A stretch of DNA of 64,000 nucleotides, taken from the NCBI RefSeq assembly GCF_029223485.1, contig NZ_JARHTP010000016.1, positions 62,001 through 126,000 of the forward strand, given 5' to 3'. The notes beneath the pieces were generated by a model. That model saw only the letters and a list, made by a program, of their open reading frames with translations, searched no databases and was not told where the DNA came from. Shown here piece after piece: positions 60,535 to 64,000 of this stretch. The first letter of the stretch is position 1, and the number at the start of each line of letters is the position of its first letter. Source of the DNA: Streptomyces coacervatus (GTDB taxonomy: Bacteria > Actinomycetota > Actinomycetes > Streptomycetales > Streptomycetaceae). Made by a program: the position numbers and the translations under genes.

Positions 60535-61616
60535 AGCACCACCACCGAGCGCAGCACGTCGCCGCCGTGCATCCGCTCGAAGGCCTTCTCGACATCGTCC
60601 AGGGCGATGGTCTCGGTGACGAAGGCGTCCAGGTTCAGGCGGCCCTGCAGATAGAGGTCGATCAGCATCGGGAAATCGCGGGAGGGCAGGCAGTCGCCGT
60701 ACCAGGAGGACTTGAGCGACCCGCCCCGGCCGAACACGTCCAGGAGGGGGAGTTCGAGCTTCATCTCCGGGGTCGGTACACCGACGAGGACGACCGTGCC
60801 GGCGAGGTCGCGGGCATAGAAGGCCTGCTGGTACGTCTCCGGGCGGCCGACCGCCTCGATGACGACGTCGGCGCCGTGGCCGCCGGTCAGCTCACGGATC
60901 GCCTCGACGGGGTCGGTCTCCTTGGAGTTGACAGTGTGGGTCGCGCCCAGCTTGCGGGCGGTCTCCAGCTTCCGGTCGTCCAGGTCCACCGCGATGATCT
61001 TCGCGGCACCCGCCAGGTTCGACCCCATGATCGCGGCGTCGCCGACACCGCCGCAGCCGATGACCGCCACGCTGTCGCCGCGGCCGACGTTGCCGGTGTT
61101 GATCGCGGCCCCGATGCCCGCCATCACACCACAGCCCAGGAGGCCGGCGGCGGCCGCCGACGCGGACCGGTCGACCTTGGTGCACTGCCCCGCCGCGACC
61201 AGCGTCTTCTCCGCGAACGCGCCGATACCCAGCGCCGGGGACAGCTCGGTGCCGTCGAGCAAGGTCATCTTCTGCTTGGCGTTGTGGGTGTTGAAGCAGT
61301 ACCAGGGCCGGCCGCGCAGACAGGCCCGGCACTGCCCGCACACGGCGCGCCAGTTGAGGATCACGAAGTCACCGGGGGCGACATCGGTGACGCCCTCCCC
61401 CACCGACTCCACCACGCCCGCGGCCTCGTGACCGAGCAGGAAGGGGAAGTCGTCGTTGATGCCGCCCTCGCGGTAGTGCAGATCGGTGTGACAGACCCCG
61501 CAGGCCTCGATCTTCACCAGCGCCTCCCCCGGGCCGGGGTCGGGCACGATGATCGTCTCCAGGCTGACGGGGGCGCCCTTGCCCCGCGCGACGACTCCAC
61601 GGACCTGGTGCGACAT
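60531..61616 (-). CDS. S-(hydroxymethyl)mycothiol dehydrogenase, copy 2
   Basis: 361 aa from ATG 61616, chosen over GTG 61622 because GAGGAG is five bases before the ATG. Zinc sites as in copy 1: CGVCHTD, GHEAAG, and the C-x2-C-x2-C-x7-C tetrad in AVCGQCRACLRGRPWYC. NAD site VIGCGGVGDAAI. It detoxifies formaldehyde bound to mycothiol. Operon with the metallo-hydrolase downstream; own promoter with operator. Confidence 0.92.
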   Translation of the reverse strand: MSHQVRGVVARGKGAPVSLETIIVPDPGPGEALVKIEACGVCHTDLHYREGGINDDFPFLLGHEAAGVVESVGEGVTDVAPGDFVILNWRAVCGQCRACLRGRPWYCFNTHNAKQKMTLLDGTELSPALGIGAFAEKTLVAAGQCTKVDRSASAAAAGLLGCGVMAGIGAAINTGNVGRGDSVAVIGCGGVGDAAIMGSNLAGAAKIIAVDLDDRKLETARKLGATHTVNSKETDPVEAIRELTGGHGADVVIEAVGRPETYQQAFYARDLAGTVVLVGVPTPEMKLELPLLDVFGRGGSLKSSWYGDCLPSRDFPMLIDLYLQGRLNLDAFVTETIALDDVEKAFERMHGGDVLRSVVVL

Positions 61617-61631
61617 GGCCACTCCTCGACA

Positions 61632-61698
61632 GTTGCTCTATACGGCACACATCTCATGTGCCGCAACACAGCATCGTGGAGCGCCGACCCCGGGTCAA
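61632..61698 (-). promoter_or_regulatory. Promoter and operator of MSH-FDH 2
   Basis: Minus-strand TTGACC (61698-61693, covering the stop codon of the upstream dioxygenase gene), 17 bp, GATGCT (61675-61670). A long dyad bounded by GTTGC (61632-61636) and GCAAC (61663-61667) follows. An inner repeat, cggcaca/tgtgccg, is also present. It is a variant of the shared operator with a longer spacer. Confidence 0.6.
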
Positions 61699-62693
61699 GG
61701 CTCTCGGAGACTGAGGGCCGGGACCGTGGCCTCGGACCGCGCGAGGGAGCGGGCACCCAGGCGGAACTGGTCGAGTTTGTCGATGATCGTCCGGCCGACG
61801 GGCAGGTGCCCCCAGATGCTGATGCCCTGGTGGGTGCTGGGCTCCCAGGTGCTCTCGTCGACGACGACGGGGTTCCAGCCGACCTCCCACTCGAAGCCCG
61901 AGGGGGTGCGGGCGTAGTAGGACAGCTCCTTGTCGTTGGTGTGCCGGCCGACGGACAGGGCCATCTCGAAGCCGAGTTCGTGGACCCGCTGGTAGCTCTG
62001 GGCGACGTCGTCGAGGGTGGCCGTCTGGATGTTGAGGTGCTGGACGCGGGTGCGGACCGGGTCGATCGGCAGGCCGCGGACGGCGGCGACCGCGATGGAG
62101 TGGTGGCGTTCGTTGACCCGCAGGAAGCGGATCTTGAGCTTGACGCCGCTGATGGTCTCGTCGATGCAGTCGGTGAGGCGGGCGTCGAAGACGGTGTGGA
62201 AGTAGCCGCGCAGCTGAGCCGGCCTGGTGGACGTGATCGCGACATGACCCATGCCGGAGTCGCCGGTGACGAAGCCCGAGGCCAGCATGTGCAGCGGCTC
62301 GGACGACTGCACCGGGGCGGTGTAGATCTCCTGGGTGATGCCCTTGGGGCCAGGGAAGCGCAGGAGGCGTTCGACGCCCCGCAGGGCCGCTTCCTCCGTA
62401 CCGCCTTCGACGCAGGGGACGCCGTGGGCTCGTATGCGGGCCTCGATCTGCTCGAAGCTGCGGTGGTCGTCGACGTGCCAGCCGATGGCCACGACGTCCT
62501 CCGCCGGACCGCGCTGGACCAGGAACCGGCACTCCTGCTCGTCGAGGCGGAAGCGCATCAGGTCGCGCGAGATCGGGTCGTGGTGCATGCCGATGGCGTC
62601 GGTGCCGAAGCGGCGCCAGTCGGTGAGGTGGTTGGTCTCGATGACGATGTAGCCGAGGTGGACGGCACCGAAGACCGATGGGGTGGTGTTCAT
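61695..62693 (-). CDS. Extradiol (meta-cleavage) ring dioxygenase, VOC type
   Basis: 332 aa from ATG 62693. Two-domain type I extradiol dioxygenase. Metal ligands are visible as His150 (GMGHVAI), His219 (VQHLNIQ) and a Glu in PSGFEWE (268-270). It cleaves catechols next to the hydroxyls; the substrate is likely a 3-substituted catechol such as 2,3-dihydroxyphenylpropionate, judged from neighbours. It overlaps the hydrolase stop by four bases. Confidence 0.86.
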   Translation of the reverse strand: MNTTPSVFGAVHLGYIVIETNHLTDWRRFGTDAIGMHHDPISRDLMRFRLDEQECRFLVQRGPAEDVVAIGWHVDDHRSFEQIEARIRAHGVPCVEGGTEEAALRGVERLLRFPGPKGITQEIYTAPVQSSEPLHMLASGFVTGDSGMGHVAITSTRPAQLRGYFHTVFDARLTDCIDETISGVKLKIRFLRVNERHHSIAVAAVRGLPIDPVRTRVQHLNIQTATLDDVAQSYQRVHELGFEMALSVGRHTNDKELSYYARTPSGFEWEVGWNPVVVDESTWEPSTHQGISIWGHLPVGRTIIDKLDQFRLGARSLARSEATVPALSLREP

Positions 62694-63562
62694 CGCCGGC
62701 CTGCCAGGAAGTCGGCGCACAGCCGGTTGAACAGCTCTGCGCGCTCCCACTGCACCCAGTGACCGGTGTTGGCGACCAGGTACAGGTCGCAGTTGGGCAT
62801 GCGTTCGGCCAGCATGCGTCCGCCCGACGGGCGGTTGACCTTGTCCGCTGCACCCCACAGCACCAGGGTCGGCACGGGCAGCCGGGCCAGGCGTCCGTCG
62901 CGGGTGAAGTCCATTTTCCACAGGGTGCGCAGTGCGTTCGGGCCGGACGGGCGGCGCAGCGGCGGGGCGGCGACGACCTCGGGGTCGATGCTGGCCCGGT
63001 AGCGCTCGTCCATGACGGAGTCGGGCACTTCGGCGGCGTTGAAGACGAGGTGGTTGCGGATGAACTTCTCCAGTTTGAGCCGCGAAGGGCCGTCTCCGGA
63101 GTAGTAGTTGAGCAGGCTGGTCAGGCCGGGTGTGGGCAGGGCGCGGGTGGTGCCGATGCCGCCCGGCCCCATCAGGACCATGCGGTCGACGCGGTCGGGG
63201 GTGTCCAGGGCGAGCCGGAGGGCGCAGGCGCCGCCGTAGGAATTGCCGACCAAGTGGGCTTTGTCCAGCCCGAGTCGGTCCATCAGCCCACGGATGCCCT
63301 CGGCGAGATGACCGAAGGGGTCGGCGCCGTCGACTCCCTTGCTGGAGCGCCCGTAGCCGGGCAGGTCGGGCACGACGACCCGGTACTCCTTGGCCAACTC
63401 GGCAATGTTTCGGCCGTAGTTGGAGACACCGGAGGCGCCCGGACCGCCGCCGTGCAGCAGCAGGACGGCCGGACCGTCGCCGGTCTCCGCGACGAAGACC
63501 TTCCTGCCGGCCACGTCGAGGAGGCGTTCCTGCAGGTCCGGGAGTTCGGTCTGGGTGGTCAT
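62690..63562 (-). CDS. Alpha/beta hydrolase, meta-cleavage product (MhpC/BphD-like)
   Basis: 290 aa from ATG 63562, with GAGG six bases upstream; GTG 63574, overlapping the previous stop, is an alternative. LLHGGGPGASGVSNYGRNI (oxyanion loop typical of C-C hydrolases), nucleophile Ser in LVGNSYGGACA and catalytic His in NTGHWVQWER. It hydrolyses the ring-opened dienoate made by the dioxygenase. Both overlaps indicate one operon. Confidence 0.87.
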   Translation of the reverse strand: MTTQTELPDLQERLLDVAGRKVFVAETGDGPAVLLLHGGGPGASGVSNYGRNIAELAKEYRVVVPDLPGYGRSSKGVDGADPFGHLAEGIRGLMDRLGLDKAHLVGNSYGGACALRLALDTPDRVDRMVLMGPGGIGTTRALPTPGLTSLLNYYSGDGPSRLKLEKFIRNHLVFNAAEVPDSVMDERYRASIDPEVVAAPPLRRPSGPNALRTLWKMDFTRDGRLARLPVPTLVLWGAADKVNRPSGGRMLAERMPNCDLYLVANTGHWVQWERAELFNRLCADFLAGRR

Positions 63563-63570
63563 GGTGGTCC

Positions 63571-64000
63571 TCACGGGGTGATGGCGGCGGTCGTACGAGG
63601 TACAGGGGTGAATCCGTCCGGGGGCGGCGGAAGTTGGGCGCCTGCTGGTGCGGCGGCGTAGACGTAGGCGTCGGGGCGCAGGGCGAGGGTGGCCGCACGG
63701 TGCCGGGTCATCCAGGGCAGCAGTACGCCGTCGCTGTCGACGAGGGTGCCTTCCGCGGGGCAGGATCCGGCGGGCGTGACGGTGAGCGCGGGGACGGCCG
63801 GGCAGTCCCAGGAGGGCTGGGGTGCCGACGACTCGGTGCGCAGGAGCAGCCAGCGGCTTTCGAGTACGTCGTCCAGGCGCACCCGTACGCCGTCGGGTCC
63901 CGTCACCCAGGGCTGGGGGATCTGGTGCCCGCCGGCCTTGGTGCGCGGGCGGGCCTGCAGGCCCTCGGCGTAGTGGGCGACGGGGATCCAGTTCGAGTCC
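63571..64000 (-). CDS. Flavin-dependent aromatic hydroxylase (MhpA-like), C-terminal part only
   Basis: The N-terminus lies beyond the right edge. The visible 142 codons contain EGLQARPRTKAGGHQIPQPW, the usual junction to the thioredoxin-like C-terminal domain of p-hydroxybenzoate-hydroxylase-type enzymes. That domain ends in MTRHRAATLALRPDAYVYAAA. Followed directly by hydrolase and extradiol dioxygenase, it would hydroxylate a phenol to a catechol. Confidence 0.78.
   Translation of the reverse strand, partial: DSNWIPVAHYAEGLQARPRTKAGGHQIPQPWVTGPDGVRVRLDDVLESRWLLLRTESSAPQPSWDCPAVPALTVTPAGSCPAEGTLVDSDGVLLPWMTRHRAATLALRPDAYVYAAAPAGAQLPPPPDGFTPVPRTTAAITP

Noticed and set aside
1..64000. CRISPR arrays, tRNA, rRNA, prophage or biosynthetic gene cluster
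   Set aside because: No regular repeat-spacer pattern, no tRNA-like cloverleaf or rRNA segment noticed, and no phage structural, PKS or NRPS genes present.

Overview
The window reads as a Streptomyces chromosome. It has very high GC with strong third-position bias, GTG and TTG starts, mycothiol instead of glutathione chemistry, several SpoIIE-type phosphatases, secreted S8 and S1 proteases with actinobacterial architecture, a DUF6629 protein, and copies of two repeats that are common in Streptomyces intergenic DNA. I saw no RNA genes, CRISPR array or complete mobile element.

Layout. 1-6900: an nSTAND/WD40 signalling protein (cut by the left edge) divergent from a secreted subtilase. 6982-20395: first betaine-demethylation region, with an MshA paralogue, FdhD, serine dehydratase, ferredoxin reductase, a sensor phosphatase, Rieske oxygenase, mycothiol-dependent formaldehyde dehydrogenase (MSH-FDH), an IclR regulator, dihydropteroate synthase and a Rieske ferredoxin. 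It also holds two gene wrecks: a sarcosine-oxidase tail and a transposase/purU chimera. 20495-35783: accessory and signalling genes, namely three more SpoIIE phosphatases, an EF-hand protein, a VOC protein, a DUF6629 protein, a MerR/erythromycin-esterase pair, a BVMO/Rieske pair, a TetR regulator and a secreted S1 protease. 35852-55061: the core catabolic region, with heterotetrameric sarcosine oxidase (soxB, a fused soxD-soxA, soxG), glyA, folD, dimethylglycine oxidase, a betaine-type ABC importer, betB, purU, a MetF-like protein and betA. 55399-61616: a lytic transglycosylase and a second, compact demethylation module (IclR, Rieske oxygenase, reductase, ferredoxin, metallo-hydrolase, MSH-FDH). 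61695-64000: a meta-cleavage operon (extradiol dioxygenase, hydrolase, flavin hydroxylase) running off the right edge.

Read together, the genes describe an almost closed route. Choline is oxidised by BetA and BetB to glycine betaine, which the ABC system can also import. A Rieske oxygenase, ferredoxin and reductase would demethylate it to dimethylglycine; dimethylglycine oxidase gives sarcosine; SoxBDAG gives glycine; GlyA gives serine; SdaA gives pyruvate and ammonia. Every methyl group has an exit: free formaldehyde through MSH-FDH and the metallo-hydrolase, methylene-THF through FolD and PurU to formate, and FdhD for a formate dehydrogenase encoded elsewhere. MshA and FolP paralogues could supply the mycothiol and folate carriers. 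The substrate of the Rieske enzymes is inferred from context.

The main regulatory observation is a 17-bp inverted repeat, GTTGC-N7-GCAAC, or a degenerate form, in eleven promoter regions. At several of them it lies just downstream of a TTGACA-like/AnnnT promoter. In the two IclR genes it overlaps the start codon. I infer one IclR-controlled regulon covering both modules and the core genes.
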